NCBI RefSeq assembly: GCF_907164915.1
Contig: NC_061864.1
Span: 15,755,889-15,819,888 of the forward strand
Direction of reading: 5' to 3'
DNA: 64,000 nucleotides
Source: Impatiens glandulifera
Taxonomy: Eukaryota > Streptophyta > Magnoliopsida > Ericales > Balsaminaceae
Shown here: in pieces, positions 39,705 through 50,969 of the stretch
Numbering within the stretch: position 1 is the stretch's first letter
Layout of the letters: each line of letters opens with the position of its first letter
Made by a program: the position numbers and the translations under genes
The notes under the pieces: model-generated
Seen by the model: only the letters and a program-made list of their open reading frames with translations
Told to the model about the DNA's origin: nothing
The model's database searches: none

Positions 39705-40510
39705 TGAGTTCATAATCTATATAACCCTTTAACTAATAAGTATATAATCTATATATATATAATGATGCTTAATTTTTAAAGTGTCCGGATTGCCGGGTCG
39801 AGAGCTGTGGTTAATTTGGATACTTGGGTCGGATTGTGGGTTGACCCGCCTTTAAATTTAAAACGGTTAAAAATAAAATTAAAAATGCTAGAGGTATGTT
39901 TTGAACTTGCAACCTAACAAAACAAGTACAACTCTTTAACCAACTTGGCTACAAAGACTTTATATTTTAAATTCAACACCAAATTTGATAAATGCGGGAC
40001 GTTTTAATATTAATATAAGTTCAACTTTTTAACTAACTAATCTATATATATAATGATGCTTAATTTTTAAAATGTCCGGATTGCCGGGTCGAGAGCTGTG
40101 GTTAATTTGGATATACTTGGGTCGGATTGTGGGTTGACCCGCCTTTAAATTTAAAACGGTTAAAAATAAAATTAAAAATGCTAGAGGTATGTTTCGAACT
40201 TGCAACCTAACAAATTAAAAATATTATCCGTTATTTTTTTCCACGATTTTTTATATTATTAATCATGCAAATGCACGAGCTAAATGCTAGTAATAAGTAA
40301 TATTAGACCCTATGACATAATCTATATAATTATTCAAAATCTAACTTACAAATATATATATATATATATATAATTATTTAAACAGTCATAAATAGTTCTA
40401 ACGGTTAAAATGTTAATATTTCATACTAAAGACCAGGGTTTAAATCTCTCTAAATGAAGTAATTATTATATATAATACGCGAACATTGGTAGATGAAGCG
40501 GAAGCGAGAT

Positions 40511-40620
40511 TGTCCATGGAGGAAATGTCGGCTTGAGTAACTCAAATATTTGTGAGGTGAGAGAACCTTAGGGTTTGTCCATGAAGGGAATGTCGGCTTG
40601 AGTAACACAAATATTGATGA
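40511..40620. repeat. Two-copy direct repeat, period 65 bp
   Basis: The block TGTCCATGGAGGAAATGTCG with about 25 following bases (40511-40556) is repeated with a few changes at 40576-40620. No reading frame supports a gene. Confidence 0.75.
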
Positions 40621-41181
40621 TAAAAACCTATGGATTTATACCTAAAAGTATAATCGAATATTTAAAATTGCACTCTCGAATTTGATTATTAAATAATCAA
40701 AATCATTATAGATATAAAAAATATAAAAACTTAAATGTGTTGTTAGATGATTTTTTTAATATTCTTATTTTTTTTAAATAAATATATAATAATAAGTAAT
40801 ATTAAACTCAATATAACTCTATATTTGATTGGTAATTTGATCCAAAATTCAATATTTAAAGATTTGTTTATCGAAATTACTTTTATTTTCCCCTAATGAA
40901 TGTTTTCAATTTATATGATTTTGGATAAGCTTAAAAAATAACAAAATAAATTTAAATAAAACGAATGGATAAAAGTAAGCTTCAATTTTTTAATAATTAA
41001 ATAACAAAATATTGAATTAAATTATAAAGTTAAATTTTTACATATTTTTTTTTTGTTTTTATATTGTAGGTATACGCTAGTTTGAATAAGGATATTTGTT
41101 TGGTAAAATATAATTTCTGATGAAACAAGCTTTAGTTCTAATAATAAGTACTAGCCAAAACGTGTAAAAAATGATAGTTTA
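40621..41181. other. AT-rich spacer
   Basis: Low-complexity A/T with no gene or bounded element recognised. Confidence 0.5.
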
Positions 41182-41497
41182 GGCTTTGTTTGGATTCATT
41201 ATATTTAAATAAATGACGAATGTCTTACTTAAAAACCAAATGTTTTTTATATTCTTATTAAAAATATTAATTAAAGGGATTTATAATTATAAGAATCATG
41301 CTTAGTCATTCCGATAAAACAACACAAAGATAGTCATTTAAGCCATCAAAATTTGGTTGAAATACTTGAAACCTATAAAATATATATGATTTTTTTTGAA
41401 GAAAAATATCAAAATTGTGGATATTGACTGAATAGATAGATGACACAGTTGATAGGTTATTTTAGAATATTATTCAAATATATATCCAAACAAGGCC
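41182..41497. mobile_element. MITE with GGCTTTGTTTGG ends (316 bp)
   Basis: The left end is GGCTTTGTTTGGAT and the right end, inward, GGCCTTGTTTGGAT. Both are flanked by TA (TTA on the left, TAG on the right). No coding capacity. The tips resemble Tourist-type elements. Confidence 0.6.
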
Positions 41498-41774
41498 TAG
41501 CCTCTTAAAAAATAATAAAAATTATAAACAATTACCATAATAAATAACAAATATCTATCTATAAGTTTAGTTGATATAAAAAAAATACAAATATAATTCA
41601 ATATTATTTTATCTACTTTCTTATTATATATATATATATAAACTGGATGGATGAAGAAGTGGTTGATTCTTGGTTTATTTCGAGGAAAGCTCCTAAATGT
41701 ATTGTCGGTGTATGTTAGTTTCGTGTGAGAGCTTTCAAGTGATAGAGTGAGATTCCACATATATATATATATAT

Positions 41775-42038
41775 GGCATTGTTCTTTTTGGGTTATTTAA
41801 AAAATTCATACAAAATACATTTTTCAATCAATCACTTCTTATCAATTACATCACTCATATCATTAACCAAAATACAAAAATACCCTTTATTTTAAATTAT
41901 TATTTTTTATTTTATTTATATATATCCATACTTTTTAAGTTTTTTATACCAAAAATAATCATTATTTTTTCAAAATCATCACCCATCATCCAATCTTTCT
42001 CTCTTGGTTTTTTAAAAAACCCACAACCAAACAAAGCC
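41775..42038. mobile_element. MITE inserted in a TA microsatellite (264 bp)
   Basis: The left end GGCATTGTTCTTTTTGGG and right end (inward) GGCTTTGTTTGGTTGTGGG match, and both continue into TTTAAAAAA. It lies between TA runs, so the target duplication cannot be defined. Same family type as 41182-41497. Confidence 0.6.
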
Positions 42039-44533
42039 TATATATATATATATATATATATATTAATTATTTTATATATTTAATATAATGTCTATATATT
42101 AAATTTAACCAATATAATTTTATATTATATAAAATACAAATCTCCTTCTATTATAACATGGTACTGGAGTTTAGAATGTTGGAATAAAATAATAACTGAA
42201 AATAAACTTCAAAATTATGATAGTTAAAAAAATAAAAATATCAACAACAAAAGATGTAGAAAAAAATGATAAAAAAATATTATTAAAAAAAGTATATAGT
42301 AATAAATTTATGAGAACCCCTCTAACCGTTAAACACTTTAGTTATTGATGACACTTTAGTTATTGATGGAGAACTCTTATAAATTTATGAGAAATGATAG
42401 AGAACGGAAAAATAATGAAAGAAAAAGTTTAGGGAAATGATTTGTCATCGTGGATGAAAAATTTAATAGGAGAGAGAATTTTCAGATTTTTAATCCACTC
42501 AAAAAATGACACATTATTTTCCTACACTGGGTTCAGCTTCTCATTTGGAGTGCAACTAATCCCCGCGGGTTAAACAAATAGACCGCAAACACACTTAACA
42601 ATTAACCAATTGCATAACTTGCCGCCTGACGGGCTCGTACCCAGGATCTCATGAAACCTAGCTTGTTTATTTAGTCAATACTAGACATGGCAAATTTCTG
42701 GATTTTGGAAGACCCGAACAGAAAAAACGAGTATTTAATTTACTCAAAATATCGATTCGGAATCGATGAGTACATGAACCCGTTTTTTTAAAACTATTAA
42801 AATATTTTATCATTATATATTATTTATTTTTATTTCTAGCAAAAAAAAAAAAAAAAAAAAAATATCTTCTATAAATAATCCATTATGGCATAACAAATAG
42901 AATAGTTTAACTTATTGATACTCTTGAACAGTTTGCGAAATTCTATGGTTAAAACATGTTTATAATATTGTACTATGGGTTACATTTAGAAAAAAAAATC
43001 AACTCTATTGAATTCAAGAACCATCCGGAATCGATAATTTGTATACCAAAATGATAATTAAATCGTTAATGTCATTTGAGAATTTGACTATATTAGTTAT
43101 TTTGATCAATTTTCCATGTAAGTTTCTAAAATTTGTTTAAATATTAATAATAATAATAATAATAAAAGAGACTAACCCAATATATATAATACAGAAAAAA
43201 ATCTGCTAAAATTTAGTTTTCATCAGCAATTTTGTTATTTTTGCAAAACATAAAAATAGTTATATTATATAATTATTAAATAATTGTTATTGTAGCGCTA
43301 AGTCAAGGTTTACTCAAATAAGGATATTTTTTTTAAAGTGTATTTATTATGTGGGCTCTACCGCCCGAGTTAATAGCAAGGTCGTATCTCTGCCAGGCCC
43401 ACTACGCCAAAAAAGAAAAGGAGAAACCCCAACCCATGTCGCCACACAGGGCCCACATGTTTGATAAAATAAATTTTAATTGAGTTAAAATATACACTTC
43501 TTAAGATAATATATTTTGAAAATTCAACCCATTCAAAAACTATTGACTTTCGATACATTTTAGTTATTTTATTAAAGCTATAGTTTATTAGGCCCATTAA
43601 ACAAAATGGGTTTCACATGAAAAAATAAGAAAAATCAGCCTTAACGTCTGCTTTTTTCATATTACCGCCTACATTTTCTACTGATTTAACTGGTTAGTCG
43701 GTAGTAATTTAATCTTATAATTTATATTAATTTTTTTTTAAATATTAGATATATTATAATATTTAATAATTTATATATTAATTATTTTCAAATTTTAAAT
43801 TATAATTTGTGTAGGATTGTTTTAAAAAAATCAAACTATAATTTATATAAAATTATAAAAAATAATTTAAAACAACTAAAATAAATTAAATAATTAATTT
43901 AGAAATTGAATTATCTATTATTACCTAATTAAACAGAAAAAATCAAACTCAATGGGTCAAAGGTTTGCAAAATAAAAGACAAAAATCAGATCAAGTTAAA
44001 CCGATAAAACCAATACCAATAAGTTAACGAAGGCAAAATTCTTTGTTCCCGAAATCTCTATGCTCACACCTTCTTCTCTGTGACGGAAAGGGGGCAAAAC
44101 AGTAATTAAAAAAACAAAAATGAGGGAAAGACAACTCAATGATTAAAAATTTGCAAAATAAAAAGCAAAACTGGACCGGTTGATGATTGATTGCACACCC
44201 TTACCCGCCTCCTCTCAAGGCTAGTCGGCTGAAGGGGACGCCATATAAAATATTGTTTAGTTGTTTAAATTGAATTGAATTGTTTTGGTTATAAATGATT
44301 TAACTTATTGAGTGACATTTTATATTTGTTTGTATTTATTAATTAAAATAATTTATTAGGCAATCTGACATTAATGTGTAACCGGCTGAAGGAGTGACCT
44401 CTCTGTCGACCATTGAAGCCGGACCAAAGCAGAGTGTTCACCATGTGGACCCATTTGTCCAAATCTTAGTAAATATCAACAATCTTATCTTTCTCCATTC
44501 CAGTTCTAATCTTATTCTCTCTCTAGATCATCG
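42039..44533. other. AT-rich spacer upstream of the RING gene
   Basis: No gene is seen. Near 42685 a sequence starting CTAGACATGGCAAATTT resembles one end of a hAT-type MITE, but no partner end was found. An (A)n run lies at 42841-42861. A less AT-rich block at 43350-43460 is not recognised. The RING gene promoter is expected just before 44534; a CT-rich leader (ATTCTCTCTCTAG) precedes the ATG. Confidence 0.45.
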
Positions 44534-44911
44534 ATGGCCTTATCGATTGAAGATTATTTCGACCTGGATACAGCTTTCTCCATGGATTTCAATATTCTAG
44601 AGAACAACCCACAACACAAATCTCCTTCTTCTCCGGCGGCAACAGAAGAAGAAGACACCGATTTCTTTGTATCCCAGATGCCTACGCCGCCGGCGGGAGG
44701 GATTTGTACGGTGTGCATGGAATGCTTCGGACCCAAGAATAATTCTTCTCTCGGCAAGCGACTCCCCTGCGGACACGTCTACCACGCCACGTGTATTGCC
44801 ACCTGGCTCTATCTACATCATTCTTGCCCACTCTGTCGATGCAGGATTCACACTCATCGGGACGAAACTATTTCCCCCGCAGCAGCCGCCGCCGCCGATT
44901 ATTCCGCTTAA
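44534..44911 (+). CDS. Small RING-H2 finger protein (putative E3 ubiquitin ligase)
   Basis: Single exon, 125 codons plus stop. The ring has the RING-H2 spacing: C58-x2-C61, then C79-x-H81-x2-H84-x2-C87 and C98-x2-C101, with the typical LPCGHVYHATCIATWL and CPLCRCRI text, including the Trp (W91) that contacts E2 enzymes. The N-terminal half is acidic and Ser/Pro-rich (EEEDTDFF), and the C-terminus is an alanine run; no membrane segment is seen, so it is probably soluble. RING-H2 proteins pass ubiquitin from an E2 to targets. The target here cannot be told. The first ATG follows a CT-rich leader. Its base composition (GC-richer than the surroundings) and intact ring argue for a real gene, not a chance frame. 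Confidence 0.85.
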   Translation: MALSIEDYFDLDTAFSMDFNILENNPQHKSPSSPAATEEEDTDFFVSQMPTPPAGGICTVCMECFGPKNNSSLGKRLPCGHVYHATCIATWLYLHHSCPLCRCRIHTHRDETISPAAAAAADYSA

Positions 44912-47900
44912 ATATGTCGTCCTTGTTGTAGTTGTATATCCTTATTTTTATCGAATAATTCAACGCAACTCGACAATACATAAAATCAAATAAAAAGCTT
45001 TATCAAACTAGCCTTAATTAGTTTGACTAGTATGTTTGATTTATACACCTTTTGTAGTACTTTTTCCATTTATGTCAAAATCTAGATAGATAGCTAGTTA
45101 TATATGCATAGAAATGTCTACACAATTATTACTCTATAATATTAGGAAAAAAAATATTTAACCTCTCCCAAAATTTGTCGCTAACACGATCGAAATCAAG
45201 ACTAGACTAGAAAATGATAAAAATGTGGACACAAGGGTTAAACATATGCAAGGGTTAAACATATGACCTGTAAACACATTTAACAGGAGTTCGAACTAAT
45301 GACCTCTCTAAAAGGCTGGAAATATTAATACTGTCTTTTTTCTCTTCTATTAGATTTAGTTTTAATCACGTGTTGTCATATTATTTTCGACACTAATTTT
45401 TCACCTTTTATTATTATTTATATATATATATATATATTCTTAAATTATCAAATAAAATTTGAATTAGAGAATGAGAGAATAGACTTAAAAAATATTATTA
45501 TTTAAAAAAAAAAGCAAACGAGAGAATTAAACAAATAATAATTAATATATTCAAAGTTACCTTTTTTATTACACCAAAGTTTTCTTTAGCACATAAGAGC
45601 TTCAATAATATATAGTCATTTACTAGGAATATGTAGTAGGAATATGTAGTGTAGTAATTGTTGTAATTTATTTATTTTAAAAGAATAGTCATTTTTAATT
45701 GATGACATGATAAAGTTTTGATTAGGTTGTGATATATATATATATATTTTATATATTTAGTTTTGTTTGTGAAAATAACTCTTGAGATATACTTTTAGCA
45801 AAATAAATATCTTTAGATATTTTGTTTGGTCTTTTCAATACCAGCAAAAATGGGGTATGGGCAACAAGACTTTTTGCACCATAAAGTGTAGAGTGATTTA
45901 TTGAATTTTTCCATCTTCTATCATAGAGATATTTTTAGTTTATGTTCAATATTCTTTGATTTAAATTATTTTACTTTTAATCAGTTAGGATAATTTAAAT
46001 TACAAAATTTTACTTAAGATTTTAATTTCATGAAAACGGAGAGTATTATAATAGTAAAAATTCGTTCTGATTATTTTGAAGAATAATTTAACTTTTTATT
46101 CTTTCTTTTTCTTTGGTTAACATAGATTACAATGTTGAAATGAACACTTAATTTTTGTATTTTTTATTTTATTTTTATTTAATTAATTCTTTTGGTTTTA
46201 GTTTTAAAAGAATTTATTTTCACTAAGGGATGCAAGTATTTTTTTTGTTATGAAACCTTACATATTGTCATTTATATATTTCATTGTGAAATGTTCATTT
46301 ACATCCACTAAAAGAATTTAAAAGAATAAATTCCTCAAATTAACTGTATTTGGAAATTGATATATTTGTCTCATTAATTTTCACAAAGTTGAATTGAGTT
46401 AATTTTTTGGTTTTATTTAAAATAAAAACTGTTTAAATGAGATTAAAAATTTAATTGATAAATAAAATTGTGATTCACTATGATCCAAATTCTTGTGAAA
46501 TTCTTAATAAAGTTGAATAATCAAAAATTTGAAATTTAAGGTTGGTGAGATTATATTTAGAGAAATAAACAAAACTGTATGGCTTGAAGAACTAATTTGA
46601 TTTTGGGTTATTAGGATTATCTTGATTTTTTTTAGTTTTAAAAAACATCTCAATAATTAAATTATTATAATTAAATCATTTATTTTATTAATAAAAATAT
46701 ATTTTACTCTATTTTTATTCAATTTAAATTTTAAATATAAAAAACATTTTAATAATTTATTTTAAACAAATTTCAAATAATATTTTGTTTTATTTAAATA
46801 AAACCCATAAAATTCCTAAGAAAAATGTCATAGAGCTATAAGAGTGATATTAATTTGAATAGACCTATCTCTAATAATACATGTAATTTATCAACTAAAT
46901 TCAATCAATCTAATCATTCCAAATATGAATTATAGTATATATTAAACAATCTTTTTAACTATTAGAAACTCAATATTATTGGGTCCCAATTTAATCCGAA
47001 TAACAAGTTTATAATATTATATTTATATTAAAATCCAAATTAAGAAAATAGTCAGAATAGATTATTAATACCACTAAGAAACCTATATATTATATATTTA
47101 TTTAATTTTTTGCTAAAGTAACTCTGTCTACATATTTTTTTGCTGTCAAATTAGCCGGCCAACCAAACAAAACATAATAAAATTAAAATTGCATCCTTGC
47201 CGAATTTAGAGTATCATACTTTCATTACTATTAAACTCATTACAAAACAGTTAAGGTAACTTAATATATATATTTTACTAATTTCTTTTTTGAAAATGGT
47301 ACATTATTATTATTATAAAAAATGAGAAGAATAGTTAACATGAAAATAAAAACAAAAAAGTTATTAAACATAAAAATAAGAAAATAATACAAACACGTTA
47401 CCTAACATGTTATCGGGTTCGGAGATTTTCAAGAAAAATGATTAATTTTCAACCGACTCCACTTACTTTTCGGAAAAATCTCAGATAACGTTATAATAAT
47501 AACATCGGACGACTACGACGATAACTTAAAACATTAATTAAATATTTTGTGATTTGTACATAAACAAACCACTGGTTATTACATAAACACTTTGAAACTG
47601 AAGAATACTTCTGTAACACTCATTTTTTTTATTCTAATACTTGTTATTAATATTTTCTAAAAATAAAAATATAACATCATGGAATTACAACTTTAAAAAT
47701 CACAATATGTATTTTAATAATCATCAAATTCAACCGCACTAAGGTTTTAACTCAAATGACAAGTAATCCATGATCTGAAAAGTCTATTAAATGTCCAATA
47801 GAATTGCAATCCTTATGTTCAAATAATACATCCAAACAATCACTATCAGGAAGCATTCTTACATATTAAATAAAATAATAAGAGACAATTAATAATAAGA

Positions 47901-49125
47901 ACAAATGTATTGAACTGAGATGTTTTGTTTTCAAGATGAAAACATAAAACAAGAAGTTTAAAATACTCTTTAAAAAATAAAAAATAAAGATCTTAAAATC
48001 AAAGCTGGATAAGAAAATTTGAGTTGGTTTGGACCTTAACTATGATGATAAAAGCCTAGACATGACAGTAACAAAATCCTTATTCACTTAGAATTCTAAA
48101 TTCAAATTAATGAACTCTTTTTTTTTTTTTTCTATCATTCTAAATTTATAAATATCATATCACTTAATATATTAATAAAAATATCATTACTTTACTTTTA
48201 TTAAATTTAAATTTTAAATACAATAAATATTTTATAATTTATTTTAAGCAAATTTCAAATAAATATTATTTTTAAATAAAACTAAAAAGAATTTTATATC
48301 TAATATCAAACCAACTCTAAATTATAACATTAAGATTATTGAAATAATTTAGGTTGAAAGTTGAAACATCATGTTTCAAACTATAATTACTAAATCACTC
48401 GAGTAATTTAAATAGAAATAATTATTTTAAAAAACAACATATCTCAACTTTTATTACAACCAAAAAATAAAAATAAAGTAATAATGTGGGATGAAGGTAG
48501 AGATTGTATTCTCCTCCTCTAAAGAATGAAAATAGTTTAAAAAGAAAATATTTCAAAAATATATTGGGTTAATGAGTTATCAATTTATGTTTATTTTAAA
48601 ATAAAAGTAAGTTAGATAATTTTGAATAAATAAAATAGATCAATAAAAGTGTGTGTTTACCCTCCATGATGATAAGAGTAATAAAAAAATTTATATAATA
48701 TTTAGAAAGATAGGTTAATTATTAACTCTTAATACTTTAGCTAATTTAGGTTAGTGTAAAAGTTTGAATTTATTATTAGATTATTTTTTAAAATACATCA
48801 TGTCTAATTTTACACTCAATAAAGTTAAATAAAATTTTAATTAAATATTTTATTTTTAATTTTTAGTTTTTTTTAATTTATTTTATTTAATTTAATAATA
48901 TATATTTTAAAATAATATAAGCTATTTTTTATACAATAATATTATAAAGAAAAATGATCATGGAGAAAATTTGAAAAAATGAATTTAAGAGATAATGACG
49001 TGGCGTAATTTGATTCGTTTAAAAAATAATAATTTTTTTTTCTTCTCTCCTCACCATTTATCATTTTTTCAGCTAGTGATGTAGTAACACGTTAATGATG
49101 TTATTCTTTCTCCTATCGCTCATCT
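44912..49125. other. Long AT-rich gene-free stretch
   Basis: No gene is seen in 4.2 kb. It includes a short TA run (45421-45437), a small direct repeat GGGTTAAACATATG at 45235-45265, and two copies of the dispersed AT-rich MITE-like core (about 46600-46820 and 48095-48320). Confidence 0.5.
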
Positions 49126-49135
49126 ATTATAAATT

Positions 49136-50547
49136 GGGATAAATGACAAATTTAGGATCATTGTTGAAAGATTTTGTCAAATTTAGGAACCTCCTAATTT
49201 TATATCATTTAAAGAACTCTAGTTACACTATTTTCTTATATTTAATACTACTAACTAACGATGTTATTTTATATCGAACTCAGTTAAAATATTTGTGATT
49301 ATTTTTTAATATATTATTTAATTTTACGCATCGTTAATATCTTCATAATCCCACCCTACCCCTCAATTACTTTCTCCACCTCCAATTCTCTCTCCTCCCG
49401 TAATCACATCATGTCCGCTTTCCACAATTATCATTGCCACCTTCAACTCCCTTATGAGCGTCATGAACTGATGGAATATATGAGGATAAGGAAGAAGACA
49501 ATGAACTTTGAAAACCAATAAGATTAATATATAAGATCAACAGAGCAAAAGTGGAAACCAATATAATGTAATTCATTTTACCCATCACATAACTTTTCGA
49601 TCTCCAACACCAAAAGCACAAACATACTACTCAGCAAGAACAAAAACACAACTCTATCCAAACTCACCAACAAATCCAATATGAAGTCACAACCCATCCC
49701 TGTTAGATTATCATCTTCAATTTATTATGTTTTAGGTGACGGAAGCAGCAAGGGTCGTCGGAGCTTCAAGAGTTTTTGGTGTGGACATAAACTTTAGTAG
49801 ATTTGAGGTAGGTAATGAATAAATAATGTTAGTTATATATCCGATGAGGACCAATTGTAAAGAAAGTTAAATCTAATTGTTATAGTAAGGAGTAATAGAA
49901 TTCGTGAACTCGAAAGAATGTGGAAAATATGTAGAGGTATAATTGATTTTTGCTTCTGCATATTGTTGATCTTTACTGAATTTGTTGCATTGCATTAGGT
50001 GATTGCTGAAATGACGGATGGAGGAGTCGACAAGATCGTGGAGTGCACCAGAAACATCAACGCCATGATTTTTGCGTTTGAATGCGTCCACGACGTAAGT
50101 ATCTAGCTAAGTATCGCCGGAGATTAGACGACCAGTATTTGGACGGAATCGTTGCCTTTTTTGATTTAGCGATGATTAGATTTAGGGTCGTGGGTTTTGA
50201 TGGTTTAGAGATGGGAAGGGTAAGTGACGGTCGTGATGTCAATAGAGGAGGAGAGAGTATAAAAGATGGTAGAGGGGAAGCGGTAGTTGTAGCCAGACAA
50301 TGAATGAAATTGAGAAGGTGACGAGTCGGTGTAGATGGAGATGAGTTAAATGTCATGTTAAAAGAATATATTAAATAATAAATAAAATGATATGACAAAT
50401 ATAATTTAATAGTTGTAAATGATTAACACCGTTAATACAGAGTGTTAAATATAAGAAAACAGTGTAATTAGAATTCTTTAAACGATAACAAATTAGGAGA
50501 GTTTTAAATTTGATAAAACCTTCCTAACAGAATTTGTCCTATATCCC
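49136..50547. mobile_element. Pack-MULE carrying alcohol dehydrogenase gene fragments
   Basis: The element starts GGGATAAATGACAAATTTAG and ends with the complement of GGGATATAGGACAAATTCTG. The inverted match continues for over 100 bp (shared blocks include TTTGTCAAATTTA, CTCCTAATTT, CATTTAAAGAA and TTTTCTTATATTTAA). Both sides carry attataaatt (49126-49135 and 50548-50557), a perfect 10-bp target duplication, in the size range for Mutator-like elements. The interior holds no transposase but holds three exons with introns of a plant ADH gene (49736-50094). A non-autonomous MULE with captured genic DNA is by definition a Pack-MULE. The perfect duplication suggests a fairly recent insertion. Confidence 0.9.
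49736..50094 (+). pseudogene. Captured alcohol dehydrogenase fragment (three exons)
   Basis: Exon a (49736-49807) reads ARVVGASRVFGVDINFSRFE, part of the NAD-binding fold with the coenzyme-selecting Asp. Exon b (49886-49936) reads GVIEFVNSKECGKYVE after an initial TAA. Exon c (49999-50094) reads [17 protein letters not shown] followed by [14 protein letters not shown]. Acceptors (AG) and donors (GT) are preserved at or near the positions known for plant class-P ADH genes, so genomic DNA, not mRNA, was captured. Only about 70 of some 380 residues are represented. The TAA at the start of exon b and missing residues (AKKF) show it has decayed. No ADH activity is possible. Confidence 0.88.
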
Positions 50548-50969
50548 ATTATAAATTATACAAGAAAATGTTAAAATATAATTAATTATTATTTTTATTT
50601 AAAATATATATAAAAAATTGAAAACAAAATATTAAAAGAAATGATTTGAAATATGAAAAATACCAATTACTTATATAATTTATTATTATATTTTTGAACT
50701 TTTGAATTGTAATCATACTAGTCAAAGTGGAATAAACTCAACTAAAAAATGAGCGACTTTGTCTCTACGTTTTGAAAATTCGAAATGAGCAGACTCGAAA
50801 TAAGAGTTTCTGGGTATCACGTTGATTAAATTGCTTTCGTTATTTCTTTAGTTGAGTTTATTTATTTATTTATTTTTTTTTGGTTTGCTTATACCGCCAT
50901 TATTGATGATATCAGAGATTTAGAGGTGAAGACACAAAAGCACTATCAGACTTCTTTGATCTTCTGAAA
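50548..50969. other. Short spacer with the dioxygenase promoter
   Basis: AT-rich upstream region of the plus-strand dioxygenase gene. The Pack-MULE right end lies 420 bp above its start codon, so the element sits close to, or in, its promoter. No clear TATA box. Confidence 0.5.

Larger units (their letters stand above)
36447..40212 (-). repeat. Tandem array of five SINE-like ~290-330-bp units
   Basis: Units start at 36447, 36776, 37092, 39762 and 40053, each with ATGATGCTTAATTT or a variant, usually after a TA run. Shared blocks include CGGGTCGAGAGCTGTG, TTGGATATATATGTGAGAG, TGGGTTGACCCGCC, AAAACGGTTAAAAATAAAA and GGTATGTTTCGAACTTGCAA. On the minus strand the far end reads like a tRNA head: AAGTTGGTTAAAGAG (A-box-like) and, about 20 bp on, AGGTTGCAAGTTCGAAAC (B-box-like). 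Minus-strand order is therefore a tRNA-like head, a body and a (TA)n tail, the plan of a tRNA-derived SINE, here repeated head to tail. Unit 3 is split by the gypsy element at 37248-39704; unit 5 is truncated. Confidence 0.7.

Noticed and set aside
42540..42690. Possible tRNA or tRNA-like gene (GGGCTCGTACCCAGGATC)
   Set aside because: A T-arm-like string is present but no acceptor stem or anticodon arm can be built; a related string lies near 45287.
43370..43597. 75-codon minus frame with hydrophobic part
   Set aside because: Short, no homology recognised, AT-rich surroundings with no promoter or splice support.
44394..44600. Upstream frame overlapping the RING gene start
   Set aside because: Different frame, no domain, ends inside the RING coding region.
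49409..49621. 70-codon minus frame in the Pack-MULE left half
   Set aside because: No recognisable domain; probably chance or unrecognised captured DNA.
50057..50398. 113-codon minus frame in the Pack-MULE right arm
   Set aside because: Overlaps the inverted terminus, Ser/Pro/Thr-rich low complexity, no homology recognised.
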